Below, piece after piece: positions 23,953 through 31,262 of a stretch of DNA of 31,262 nucleotides; the first letter of the stretch is position 1, and every line of letters begins with the position of its first letter. Source of the stretch: an uncultured Sphingobacteriales bacterium (GTDB lineage: Bacteria > Bacteroidota > Bacteroidia > Chitinophagales > Chitinophagaceae); the NCBI GenBank assembly GCA_937991535.1, contig CALKHN010000114.1, positions 1 to 31,262 of the forward strand, read 5' to 3'. A model generated the notes under the pieces. That model was not told the origin of the DNA. It saw only the letters and a program-made list of their open reading frames with translations, and searched no databases. Made by a program: the position numbers and the translations under genes.

Positions 23953-24180
23953 GTGTGTCAGGCATGTATAAGTACTATAGGGTGCAAGTCCCGAACACGC
24001 CATGCAGTAAGAAGTGTTAGCTAAAGGCAAGGGTGTCCACCGGGAGGTGGAATCCGAAGGAAGCCGGTGGCAAAAGCCTGCGCCTACGAACAGGAACTAT
24101 ATGAGGCGGATCATTGCGGGTGATGCTGCACAACAAGCAAAAGCCCCAATACACGGGATATGGGTATTTTGCGCATTATA
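23953..24180 (+). mobile_element. Group IIC intron, 5' fragment (domain I), no reverse transcriptase
   Basis: Starts with GTGTGTCAGGCATG, fitting the GUGYG intron start, and continues through the conserved domain I landmarks of bacterial group IIC introns: CTATAGGGTGCAAGTCCCGA, a GAAGTGTTAGC segment, GGCAAGGGTGTCCACC, GGTGGAATCCGAAGGAAGCC, GGCAAAAGCC, and a GAACAGGAACTATATGAGGC stretch near 24087-24110. It lies right behind a terminator stem, which is where group IIC introns are known to insert. No reverse transcriptase ORF and no domain V/VI hairpin can be seen before 24310, so the copy is truncated and cannot move alone. The right boundary is uncertain (about 24165-24250). Confidence 0.8.
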
Positions 24181-24254
24181 CAATCCTGAGACGGAGCAGT
24201 GCGCTTCCCGATCTCTGTTATGATGAATTTCTTCATGCGCATTGCTGTTTTTTA

Positions 24255-24280
24255 AAAGCCCCGCGTAGAAACGCGGCGCC
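24255..24280 (-). terminator. Hairpin terminator for the small minus-strand gene
   Basis: CCGCGT (24261-24266), AGAA, ACGCGG (24271-24276), extended by flanking GC pairs. Read on the minus strand the stem is followed by CTTTTAAAAAA. It lies about 30 bp after the stop of the gene at 24310-24630. Confidence 0.6.
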
Positions 24281-24309
24281 AAAATTTACATGAGAAAACT
24301 AAAAAACCC

Positions 24310-24630
24310 TTAATTTACGGAAAGCTGGTACATTGTATTTTCCCTGATCCTGCGCGTCAGCCACCAGTTCCAGCAATCTCTCAATACCGTTTTAAAATCC
24401 CCCTCTCCCTGCATCTCAAAAACCCGCAGTTCGGCCCGGTATACTGTTTTATCGGTGTCAATAAAATGAAATCTCTTGGAAGGCAAATCATCCATTTCTT
24501 CTCTTGCCTGCTGTATGCGCAGGTCAATGATTTCTATTTCGCAGATGGGTGCATGATTGTGAGAAACAATATCTACTCCGGTAACCGGTTTTTTTGTTGT
24601 GTTTGGTAGTAACGAGAATTTTTCCATCAA
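24310..24630 (-). CDS. Small hypothetical protein
   Basis: I do not recognise this 106-residue protein. It has no signal or membrane segment; the middle is charged (IDLRIQQAREEMDDLPSKRF) and the end is Trp-rich (LRDCWNWWLTRRIRENTMYQ). Codon use looks normal and a hairpin terminator follows on the same strand, which supports it being real. It lies between the intron fragment and tRNA-Ser. Start at 24630 or one codon later (MM). Confidence 0.55.
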   Translation of the reverse strand: MMEKFSLLPNTTKKPVTGVDIVSHNHAPICEIEIIDLRIQQAREEMDDLPSKRFHFIDTDKTVYRAELRVFEMQGEGDFKTVLRDCWNWWLTRRIRENTMYQLSVN

Positions 24631-24946
24631 TTATATGATTTACAGTTTCAAAAAACTAAGCAGTTGAATCAATAAGAATGCCAATCGCGGGTACGGTCAC
24701 CCGATAAAAAATACGGAAACATAACGTTCATCCGGGATTGCGTATTTTGTTAGCATAAAAATACTAATAAAATTAGTATTCATCAAGTTTTATTTATAAA
24801 TCTTTGCAGGTATTCCTGAAGAATAAGATAAAAGAAATGATCTTTTGCCTGAGCCAAAAATGCGGGAAATTATATACCGGGCGGCATCGTAAAAATATTA
24901 TTGAATAAGTTTTTGCCAATTAGCGTTGTGAGCCTATTTTTGCGCC
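24631..24946. other. Spacer before tRNA-Ser
   Basis: No gene in 316 bp. A perfect inverted repeat AATACTAAT-AAA-ATTAGTATT lies at 24760-24780 within an AT-rich motif (24743-24780) that recurs at 25218-25252 before the recombinase gene. The right end holds the tRNA-Ser promoter. The promoter of the small minus-strand gene should lie in the left end but is not evident. Confidence 0.6.
24912..24942 (+). promoter_or_regulatory. Bacteroidota-type promoter of tRNA-Ser
   Basis: TTTG at 24912-24915 and TATTTTTG at 24935-24942 are 19 bp apart. The tRNA begins only 5 bp after the second box, so transcription would start at or next to the mature 5' end. Confidence 0.8.
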
Positions 24947-25031
24947 GGAGAGTTGGCAGAGCGGTCGAACGCGGCGGTCTTGAAAACCGTTGACTGTAAC
25001 AGGTCCGGGGGTTCGAATCCCTCACTCTCCG
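24947..25031 (+). tRNA. tRNA-Ser (anticodon TGA)
   Basis: Acceptor GGAGAGT (24947-24953) pairs with ACTCTCC, discriminator G at 25031. The anticodon stem GCGGT/ACCGT encloses CTTGAAA (anticodon TGA); a long variable arm (GACTGTAACAGGTC region) marks a class II tRNA; the T loop is TTCGAAT. The recombinase gene of a probable integrated element follows 250 bp downstream, so the 3' end of this tRNA is a likely attachment site. Confidence 0.95.
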
Positions 25032-25059
25032 CTGGAACACTGTTCAAAAAGTATTAAAT

Positions 25060-25091
25060 CCTTGCAAACTCAATGGTGGCAAGGGTTTTTT
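25060..25091 (+). terminator. Probable terminator of tRNA-Ser
   Basis: CCTTGC (25060-25065) pairs with GCAAGG (25079-25084) around a 13-nt loop, followed by GTTTTTTAT. Confidence 0.7.
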
Positions 25092-25278
25092 ATTTGGGGT
25101 ACTCCCCAAATTATTCAAAAATCCTCAAAGAAAATGGTCTAAATCGAGACCTTTTCTCCTCACTTTTCAGGGTCTCGCCAAATCGCTGAAATCCTTTACC
25201 AGTCTGCATTTTGTGGATATTTTGTTGGCATAAAATACCAATAATTTTAGTAAATTTATAACCATAAATCGGACGAAA

Positions 25279-26523
25279 ATGAACAACGCAATGCACCTGT
25301 CTTTTCAGGTAAAATCTTCAAAAAAGAACGAGTTTGGCAAGGCTCCCATCTATGCCAGGATTACCATCAATGAAGTAAGAACCGAGTTTTCCCTGAAACG
25401 GTTTATTGAACCGGATAGATGGATAAACAAAGCTGGGATAGCAAAAGGAAATACGGAAGAAATCCGGGCCTTGAATGCTCATATCATGGCAGTTCGTACA
25501 GCCCTTTTTCAGCACTACAATCGGTTACTGGAAACCGGTAAGGCCATCACTGCTGATACCGTTAAAAACTCCTACTTCGGCATAACGGAAAAGAGCAAAA
25601 CCATCATGGAGGTTTTTCAGTATCACAACGAGCAGATGAAGTCTTTAATCGGTAAAGAATATTCTTTTGGCACACATGAACGCTATGCAACAGCATTACA
25701 TCATACAAAAGAATTTATTGAATACAAGTACAATGTTTCAGACTTTCCCATTAAGCATGTAAATCATGAGTTCATTACTGAGTATGAATATTTTCTAAAA
25801 GCTGTCCGTAAGTGTTCGCACAACACTGCTATTAAGTATCTCACTAACTTCAAAAAGATAATGCGTATCTGTCTTGGCAATGGCTGGATTGATAAAGACC
25901 CATTCATCAATTATCGTTTTCATCTGCATGAAGTGGAAAGAGTAATTTTGCATGAGCATGAAATACAAGCCATCGCAGATAAACAGTTTGCCACCTCCCG
26001 TTTAGATCAGGTGAGAGATGTTTTTCTTTTCTGTTGCTTCACCGGCCTTGCTTACAGCGATGTTAAGAAGCTCACAAGGGACCATGTTATCATTGGCATT
26101 GATGGCGAAAGATGGATAAAAGTAAATCGCACAAAAACAGACACCCGTTCCAGTATTCCTATTCTGCCATCTGCCCAGGCAATTTTAGATAAGTATGCCA
26201 ACCATCCAAAGTGCTGTGCAGAAAAAAAGTTACTGCCGGTAAACTCCAATCAAAAGATGAATGATTACTTAAAAGAAATTGCTGCCGTTTGTGAGATAGA
26301 AAAGAATATCACATTTCACATTGCCCGTCATTCATTCGCTACAACAGTTACTTTACAAAATGATGTGCCGATAGAAAGTGTATCAAAAATGTTAGGTCAT
26401 AAATCAATCCGCACTACACAACATTATGCGAAAGTGCTGGATAAAAAAGTAAGTAACGATATGGCATTGCTGAAAGAAAAAATGAACTTGGTTAACAGCA
26501 CTGCAAAAGCAAAAATTGCTTAA
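25279..26523 (+). CDS. Tyrosine recombinase/integrase of a Bacteroidota mobile element
   Basis: 414 residues with an N-terminal arm-binding domain (about 5-100, opening LSFQVKSSKKNEFGKAPIYA), a core-binding SAM-like domain (about 108-200) and a C-terminal catalytic domain. Visible catalytic residues are Lys286 (NRTKTDT), His347-x-x-Arg350 (HIARHS), His374 (LGHKS) and the nucleophile Tyr383 (TTQHYAKV). The first Arg of the usual set is replaced: TGLAYSD at 255-261 has Ala where most have Arg, as in the CTnDOT-type group, whose IntDOT also lacks it. It inserts or excises DNA by site-specific recombination. Its position after tRNA-Ser suggests that it integrated the downstream genes there. It is followed by an HTH gene that could be an excisionase-like partner. 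Confidence 0.93.
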   Translation: MNNAMHLSFQVKSSKKNEFGKAPIYARITINEVRTEFSLKRFIEPDRWINKAGIAKGNTEEIRALNAHIMAVRTALFQHYNRLLETGKAITADTVKNSYFGITEKSKTIMEVFQYHNEQMKSLIGKEYSFGTHERYATALHHTKEFIEYKYNVSDFPIKHVNHEFITEYEYFLKAVRKCSHNTAIKYLTNFKKIMRICLGNGWIDKDPFINYRFHLHEVERVILHEHEIQAIADKQFATSRLDQVRDVFLFCCFTGLAYSDVKKLTRDHVIIGIDGERWIKVNRTKTDTRSSIPILPSAQAILDKYANHPKCCAEKKLLPVNSNQKMNDYLKEIAAVCEIEKNITFHIARHSFATTVTLQNDVPIESVSKMLGHKSIRTTQHYAKVLDKKVSNDMALLKEKMNLVNSTAKAKIA

Positions 26524-26645
26524 CCATTACTAAATAATTTGTCTGAAATATCAACTATGCCAAATTGTGGAAAAATGCCCGATTTTATTGGGGAATAGTG
26601 AATATTGTGTGGATAAATACTAAGAATATTAGCGTCAAAATTGGG

Positions 26646-26653
26646 TAAATTTG
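26646..26653 (+). promoter_or_regulatory. -7 box before the small HTH gene
   Basis: TAAATTTG is an exact TAnnTTTG match 48 bp before the HTH start codon. No TTTG lies at the expected distance upstream, so the promoter is only half supported. Confidence 0.4.
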
Positions 26654-26701
26654 TCTTATCCTTATTAGAGAGGAATTGTTGTAACTAAATGATAAAAAAC
26701 A

Positions 26702-26971
26702 ATGCAGTTAGAATTAGTCACAAAGAAGGATTTTCAGGATTTAAAGGTAGAGCTTATTGATGAAATCAAAAAGTTTTTAAGCCCTGCAACGGAACAAAAA
26801 GAGTGGTTGAAAAGCGCCGATGTAATGAACATGTTAGCTTGCTCACCTGGCACATTACAAAACCTGAGAGTAAATGGAACCTTGCCATTTACGAAGATGG
26901 GAGGCACTATCTACTATTCAAGAAAGGATGTAATGAAAGTACTGGAAGGTAACAAGCAAAACGCTGCTTAA
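26702..26971 (+). CDS. Small HTH_17/MerR-like DNA-binding protein
   Basis: 89 residues. A short N-terminal helix (LVTKKDFQDLKVELIDEIKK) is followed by a winged helix-turn-helix of the excisionase/HTH_17 kind: EWLKSADVMNMLACSPGTLQNLR, then VNGTLPFTKMGGTIYYSRKDVMKVL, where the 'G.iyy...dv...l' ending is the family mark. Such proteins follow recombinase genes in many Bacteroidota integrative elements and act as excisionase-like or regulatory factors. It starts 178 bp after the recombinase and probably has its own promoter. Target DNA unknown. Confidence 0.85.
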   Translation: MQLELVTKKDFQDLKVELIDEIKKFLSPATEQKEWLKSADVMNMLACSPGTLQNLRVNGTLPFTKMGGTIYYSRKDVMKVLEGNKQNAA

Positions 26972-27092
26972 TCCCCCTATCCGAAAACTATTCTTCATTG
27001 CTTCCACCCGGAGTGATCTTAATACAAACCACCAACTGCTGCATGAAACTGAATGAACAATTATTGCTTATAAAAAAGCAACGGACTGAAAT

Positions 27093-27977
27093 ATGTATAT
27101 CAGGCAAACAGATAAATTACAAATACCAGTGGAACTTTCCCGGCACGTTGTAACAAACGGTCTGGAAAAATCATTTGCCATCTACCTCTATCTCAAATTC
27201 CACTCCAGCGGTAAAATACATAAAGACGCACCGGCCTTTAAGTCCATTAAAAAGGATTTGGGCATCAACACAAACCGCACTTACCAAAAGCACTTTCAGA
27301 AATTAATTGATTTGAATTGGATAAACCTGAGTGAAAACTCCGGGCTATACTATATCCGTGGCTTCGACCGTATCAGGTTAGAACATCAATGCAAGAACAG
27401 GCAAGCCACAACACTTTACTACAAAAATTTAAAGAAACTAAAAGCCTTTCTTGTTGGCACAATACTCGGTGCGGCAGTGAACGGCCAGAAATACTTTTGG
27501 GAGGTTGTTATAAAGCGTAAGCTGAGGCCCGTAGCGAACAAAAGGGATGCTACCAGTCCTGCCAGGGCTTACGCCGACCGCCCAAAACCTGAGTATTATG
27601 GTCTTAGCTTGCCGGAAATTGCCGGTTTATTAGGTTGCAAGAAAACAAGAGCATCACAGCTAAGGCAATTAGCCGCCAAAGCTGGCTTTATCAAAACCCG
27701 CCATCGGTTTATTGAAATCGCAAGATTGCCGAAACCGGACCATAATATCCGGAATTATCTGAATGAGCTTTACCCAAAGCTAAAAGGCAAGATCCGTTTT
27801 AGCATGATTGGGTTTAAAGGTGTGGTTACTATCGTTGTCCTCGTTCAGTCTCATGACGAAATCATTCCAAAATTGCAATTTAAGTCCATCAGCAAATTCA
27901 ACAACCTGGTTGTTGCGCCGCAAATTAAAAAGGCAGTTGCCAATCGCATTAACGAAGCGGCCAAAATTGCGGCGTAA
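27093..27977 (+). CDS. Unrecognised winged-helix-like protein of the island
   Basis: I do not recognise this 294-residue basic protein with confidence. The N-terminal part (YIRQTDKLQIPVELSRHVVT to about 105) reads like a winged helix: helix LEKSFAIYLYLKFHSSG, recognition-like helix TNRTYQKHFQKLIDLNWINL, and a strand pair ending YYIRGFDRIRL. The second part has another HTH-like stretch, LSLPEIAGLLGCKKTRASQL, followed by RQLAAKAGF. Two DNA-binding units in one chain suggest a replication or regulation role in the mobile element; this is inference. It starts 121 bp after the HTH gene and ends at a probable terminator. Confidence 0.7.
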   Translation: MYIRQTDKLQIPVELSRHVVTNGLEKSFAIYLYLKFHSSGKIHKDAPAFKSIKKDLGINTNRTYQKHFQKLIDLNWINLSENSGLYYIRGFDRIRLEHQCKNRQATTLYYKNLKKLKAFLVGTILGAAVNGQKYFWEVVIKRKLRPVANKRDATSPARAYADRPKPEYYGLSLPEIAGLLGCKKTRASQLRQLAAKAGFIKTRHRFIEIARLPKPDHNIRNYLNELYPKLKGKIRFSMIGFKGVVTIVVLVQSHDEIIPKLQFKSISKFNNLVVAPQIKKAVANRINEAAKIAA

Positions 27978-28352
27978 GTCCAACACGTACATTTCAATCG
28001 GCCAAATTTTGAAATTGACTGTGCAGATTTTGCACAATTTTTATTTTTGTTTATGAAAATAGAATATTAAATTATTTTTTGCGCCGCCGGGGTATCTCTT
28101 TCTCTCTTTCTTGTATTGATTGACTGTATTTCCACCCAATCCCTCCCTACCTGCATAGGGAAAAAGGTGTAACCCAACTATTACTACAAAGGCAGTAACC
28201 CGCTTCCCTTCCTTAACCATCCCTAATTATAAGGTTCACTTTTTTGCAGTCACCAAATTGCCTCTCATAAAGCCATCATAAACCGCTGTTATTGCTTAAT
28301 TTGCAAAAAGGTTGCTCCAATTACGGATAACCCTATCAACCAGGACTAAAGA
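27978..28352. other. Spacer before hsdM
   Basis: No gene in 375 bp. It holds a terminator-like hairpin at its left end (28020-28036), a C/T-rich tract around 28095-28160, and presumably the hsdM promoter. TAATTTG near 28296 is close to a -7 box but incomplete. Confidence 0.5.
28020..28050 (+). terminator. Probable terminator after the winged-helix-like gene
   Basis: TGTGCA (28020-28025), loop GATTT, TGCACA (28031-28036), followed by ATTTTTATTTTTG. Confidence 0.65.
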
Positions 28353-30800
28353 ATGGCAATCAAAAAATCAGAACTATACAGCTCCCTATGGGCTGGCTGC
28401 GATGAATTAAGGGGCAGCATGGACGCAAGCCAATACAAAGACTATGTATTGGTTTTATTGTTTATGAAATATGTGTCGGATAAGGGCGGGGCATTAGTAG
28501 ACATCCCCCCGGGCGGCAGCTTTAAGGATATGGCCAAACTAAAAGGCCAGGCGGATATTGGCGATAAGATAAACAAGATAATCGGGGAACTGGCCAAAGC
28601 CAACGACCTGACCGGTGTCATCACTGTTGCCGACTTCAATGATGATGAAAAGCTGGGCAAGGGCAAGGACAAGGTTGACAAGTTGAGTAACCTCATAGAA
28701 ATATTTGAAAAGCCCGAACTTGATTTCAGCAACAACCGTGCAGAGGGAGACGACATTTTGGGCGATGCCTACGAATACCTGATGCGGAATTTTGCTACTG
28801 AAAGCGGTAAGAGTAAGGGCCAGTTTTATACGCCTGCCGAGGTTTCCCGAATCATGGCAAAAGTCATCGGGATCAACAAATCTAAAAGCCAGAGCGAAAC
28901 GGTATATGACCCCACCTGTGGCTCCGGCTCCCTGTTATTAAAAGCCGCCGCCGAAGCACCCCATGGCATAACCATATACGGACAGGAGAACGACAATGCC
29001 ACCCGTGCCCTTGCCGTTATGAATATGTGGCTACATGGCAACCCTGCTTCCGAAATTGTACAGGGCAATACCCTGGCAGCACCGGAGTTCAAAGATGAAA
29101 GCACCGGCAAACTCAAAACCTTCGACTTTGCTGTAGCCAATCCACCCTTCAGCAATAAGAACTGGATGAATGGCTTTTTGCCTGCGGCAGATATTTACGA
29201 ACGCTTTGAGGGGTATGATAACCTGCCACCTAAAAAGAATGGAGATTACGCCTTTCTGCTGCATTTAATCAAATCGCTCAAATCAAAAGGAAAGGGAGCC
29301 ATAGTTATGCCGCTGGGTGTGCTTTTCAGGGGCAATGCCGAGGCTGATATACGAAAGAAACTCATTAAGAAGGGATATATCAAAGGCATTATTGGGCTGC
29401 CGCCAAACTTATTTTACGGAACAGGCATTGCCGCCTGTATTATTGTGATTGATAAAGAAGATGCTGCCCACCGCAAGGGCATCTTTATGATTGATGCAGG
29501 CAAGGGCTTTATTAAAGACGGTAATAAGAACCGCCTGCGGGAGCAGGACCTCCACCGCATTGTTGACACTTTCAACAACCAGTTGGAAATTGACAAATAC
29601 TCCCGGATGATTCCATTGTCTGAAATATCCGATGAAAAGAACGATTATAACCTGAATATTCCCCGCTATATTGATAGCCAGGAACCCGAAGACATGCAGG
29701 ACATAGCAGCCCACCTGCTGGGCGGTTTACCCAACCGTGATATTGACGAGCTGGAGAAATACTGGAAAGTATATCCAACACTTAAAACCAGTTTGTTTAT
29801 AGCAAGCAAGCGGCCGGGCTATTCGGACCTTATTGTGGCAAAGGATGAAATAAAGAACTGCATTTTTAACCACCAGGAGTTTATTGCATTTAGCAAAAAA
29901 ATGGACAAGGTATTTAACCAATGGAGAACGGAAACCACTCAATATGCAAAAGTATTGGACAAGGGGCTGCACCCCAAACAGGAAATACATACCATTTCTG
30001 AAAGTCTGCTGGCACAATACAGCGATAAACCCCTTACCGATAAATATACCATGTACCAGCACATGATGGATTATTGGGAAGAAACCATGCAGGATGACAT
30101 GTATGAACTGGCTGACGATGGTTGGAAGGCAGGCAATGAAGTAAAACGTATCGAAAAGAAAACCAAAAAAGGCGATAAGGAAATTGTAAAAGAAGTAGCC
30201 GGTATTGAAGGGCTGGAAGGCCGCCTGATACCTCCCACATTAATGATACAGGAATACTTTGCAAAGGAAAAACAGGCCATTACCGACATGGAAGCCGAAG
30301 CCGAAACCCTGAATGCACAGATGGAAGAACTGCGTGAAGAACATGGCGGCGAAGATGGCTTACTGGCAAATGCTATGGATGATAAGCAGAAAATAAGTAG
30401 GAAGAATTTGCAGGCCGCAATAAAGGATCTGGGTAAAAAAGATGCCGACAATGCCGAAGAATACGAGATGCTGCAACAGTATAAAAAACTGATGGAACAG
30501 GAAGCAGATATACAGAGCAACATTAAAACCGCTTTAAAAGAATTGGAAATAGCGGTTATTAAACAATACCCTCTGCTGAGCATTGACGAAATAAAAACTG
30601 TAGTGGTAGATAGAAAATGGATGGCTAACATGGAGCAACGCATAAAAACCGAAATGGACAATATAAGCCACCGGTTGACACAACGCATTAAAGAACTGGC
30701 CGAACGGTATGAAACAACATTGCCATTACTCTCACAGGAATTAGAGGTACTAACCGGTAAGGTTGAAGCACATTTAAAGCAAATGAATTTTACATGGTAG
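28353..30800 (+). CDS. hsdM: Type I restriction-modification DNA methyltransferase subunit, long form
   Basis: HsdM is the adenine-N6 methyltransferase subunit that with HsdS protects host DNA and with HsdR cuts foreign DNA. The N-terminal helical domain (LYSSLWAGCDELRGSMDASQ) is followed by the methyltransferase with FYTPAEVSRIMAKV at 159-171, the SAM motif DPTCGSGSLLLKAA at 186-199 and the catalytic NPPF at 263-266. At 815 residues it is much longer than the common 500-530; the extra part from about 510 on is highly charged, with coiled-coil stretches (MEAEAETLNAQMEELREEHG; KKLMEQEADIQSNIKTALKE). Long HsdM proteins of this kind exist in Bacteroidota. The stop overlaps the hsdS start. hsdR must lie beyond the window if present. 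Confidence 0.96.
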   Translation: MAIKKSELYSSLWAGCDELRGSMDASQYKDYVLVLLFMKYVSDKGGALVDIPPGGSFKDMAKLKGQADIGDKINKIIGELAKANDLTGVITVADFNDDEKLGKGKDKVDKLSNLIEIFEKPELDFSNNRAEGDDILGDAYEYLMRNFATESGKSKGQFYTPAEVSRIMAKVIGINKSKSQSETVYDPTCGSGSLLLKAAAEAPHGITIYGQENDNATRALAVMNMWLHGNPASEIVQGNTLAAPEFKDESTGKLKTFDFAVANPPFSNKNWMNGFLPAADIYERFEGYDNLPPKKNGDYAFLLHLIKSLKSKGKGAIVMPLGVLFRGNAEADIRKKLIKKGYIKGIIGLPPNLFYGTGIAACIIVIDKEDAAHRKGIFMIDAGKGFIKDGNKNRLREQDLHRIVDTFNNQLEIDKYSRMIPLSEISDEKNDYNLNIPRYIDSQEPEDMQDIAAHLLGGLPNRDIDELEKYWKVYPTLKTSLFIASKRPGYSDLIVAKDEIKNCIFNHQEFIAFSKKMDKVFNQWRTETTQYAKVLDKGLHPKQEIHTISESLLAQYSDKPLTDKYTMYQHMMDYWEETMQDDMYELADDGWKAGNEVKRIEKKTKKGDKEIVKEVAGIEGLEGRLIPPTLMIQEYFAKEKQAITDMEAEAETLNAQMEELREEHGGEDGLLANAMDDKQKISRKNLQAAIKDLGKKDADNAEEYEMLQQYKKLMEQEADIQSNIKTALKELEIAVIKQYPLLSIDEIKTVVVDRKWMANMEQRIKTEMDNISHRLTQRIKELAERYETTLPLLSQELEVLTGKVEAHLKQMNFTW

Positions 30801-31262
30801 GTCAAATAGAAATAAAAAAAAGACAGAAAACCGAGAATAAAATGATTCCGATTGATTGGTCAATTGTAAATATTCTTGATAACTCTACAATGAAGGCCAG
30901 AATAGGTTGGCAAGGTCTTACGGTTTCTGAATATCTTGATAAAGGGGATTATTTTCTAATTACCGGAACAGATTTTTTCGGTGGAAAGATAAAATGGGAT
31001 TCTTGCCATTTCGTCAAAAAAGAAAGATATGTTCAAGATAAAAATATTCAAATTAAACTCGGTGATATTTTAATTACAAAAGACGGCACTATTGGTAAAT
31101 TGGCTTTTGTTGATAAACTTCCCATGCCAGCAACACTAAATAGTGGTGTTTTTGTTATTCGTCCAAGAGAAAATGATTATGTACCTGCCTACTTGTTTTA
31201 CATTTTCAATCATTGTTGTCCGACTAAAATCGGGTTAAAAATGGCTGTATCCCTTTGTGGTA
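30794..31262 (+). CDS. hsdS: Type I restriction-modification specificity subunit (partial, cut by window edge)
   Basis: The ATG at 30794-30796 lies inside the last codons of hsdM (ATGGTAG, 7-nt overlap), which implies translational coupling. The 156 visible residues contain the first target-recognition domain: IDWSIVNILDN, then YFLITGTDFFGG, IKLGDILITKDGTIGKLAFV and PATLNSGVFVIRP, the classic HsdS pattern that reads one half of a bipartite DNA site. The gene is visibly more AT-rich than hsdM, as is common for exchanged specificity domains. The reading after FYIFNHCCPTKIG departs from the usual pattern, so a frameshift near the edge cannot be excluded. Confidence 0.85.
   Translation, partial: MVGQIEIKKRQKTENKMIPIDWSIVNILDNSTMKARIGWQGLTVSEYLDKGDYFLITGTDFFGGKIKWDSCHFVKKERYVQDKNIQIKLGDILITKDGTIGKLAFVDKLPMPATLNSGVFVIRPRENDYVPAYLFYIFNHCCPTKIGLKMAVSLCG

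Noticed and set aside
24014..24223. 69-residue ORF within the intron fragment
   Set aside because: It lies inside conserved group II domain I RNA sequence and resembles no intron-encoded protein.
25021..25290. Second attachment repeat near the recombinase
   Set aside because: I searched for a second copy of the tRNA-Ser 3' end between the tRNA and the recombinase gene and in the rest of the window by eye and saw none; it may lie beyond the right edge.
30071..30805. 244-residue minus-strand ORF
   Set aside because: It is fully antisense to the charged coiled-coil end of hsdM; its Ser/Leu-rich composition is the shadow of Glu/Lys-rich codons.

Overview
The window looks like chromosomal DNA of a Bacteroidota bacterium, most likely of the Chitinophagaceae type. 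Supporting signs are a SusC/SusD pair, a bacillithiol enzyme (BshC), Bacteroidota-type promoters (TTTG, about 20 nt, TAnnTTTG) at two tRNA genes, and gene spacers packed with short-period and hairpin repeats. The genus call is inference; no rRNA or marker gene is present.

Layout. (1) 1-2021 is a worn accessory patch: the 3' end of a REP-associated (Y1-type) transposase with a frameshift, REP-like hairpins, an orphan toxin C-terminus with a probable immunity gene, and an XRE-type regulator pseudogene with an internal deletion. (2) 2296-3900 is bshC. (3) 4264-21564 is a sugar-utilisation region: uxuA, a secreted BNR_4-type protein on the plus strand, then a long minus-strand run read from 19125 down to 7157 (DUF6807/PmoA-like protein, ThuA-like protein, Tat-exported Gfo/Idh oxidoreductase, lipoprotein Gfo/Idh-like oxidoreductase, SDR dehydrogenase, SusC, SusD), with a LacI-type regulator divergent from the start of that run and a secreted conserved protein beyond it. 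(4) 21761-23668 is a glucosamine-6-phosphate deaminase fused to a PIG-L/LmbE deacetylase-like domain. (5) 23843-24309 holds tRNA-Arg(ACG), its terminator and, directly after the terminator, the 5' part of a group IIC intron without its reverse transcriptase. (6) From tRNA-Ser(TGA) at 24947 to the right edge lies a probable integrated island: tyrosine recombinase, small HTH protein, an unrecognised winged-helix-like protein, and a type I restriction-modification hsdM followed by an hsdS cut by the window edge.

How the genes may work together. SusCD would bind and import an oligosaccharide. UxuA makes 2-keto-3-deoxy-gluconate from mannonate, and the KduD-like SDR would reach the same intermediate, so a uronate-containing substrate is plausible. 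The exported Gfo/Idh, ThuA and DUF6807 proteins suggest an oxidative, extracytoplasmic step (possibly keto-sugar chemistry) instead of ordinary glycoside hydrolases, none of which is seen. A perfect LacI-type palindrome before the deaminase/secreted-protein pair and a near match in the lacI/DUF6807 spacer hint at shared control.

The spacers are unusual in themselves. They hold a roughly 190 bp inverted repeat enclosing the SDR-to-lacI segment, a roughly 85 bp repeat in three copies, a two-hairpin element on both sides of the BNR gene, and short tandem repeats that start at or inside stop codons.
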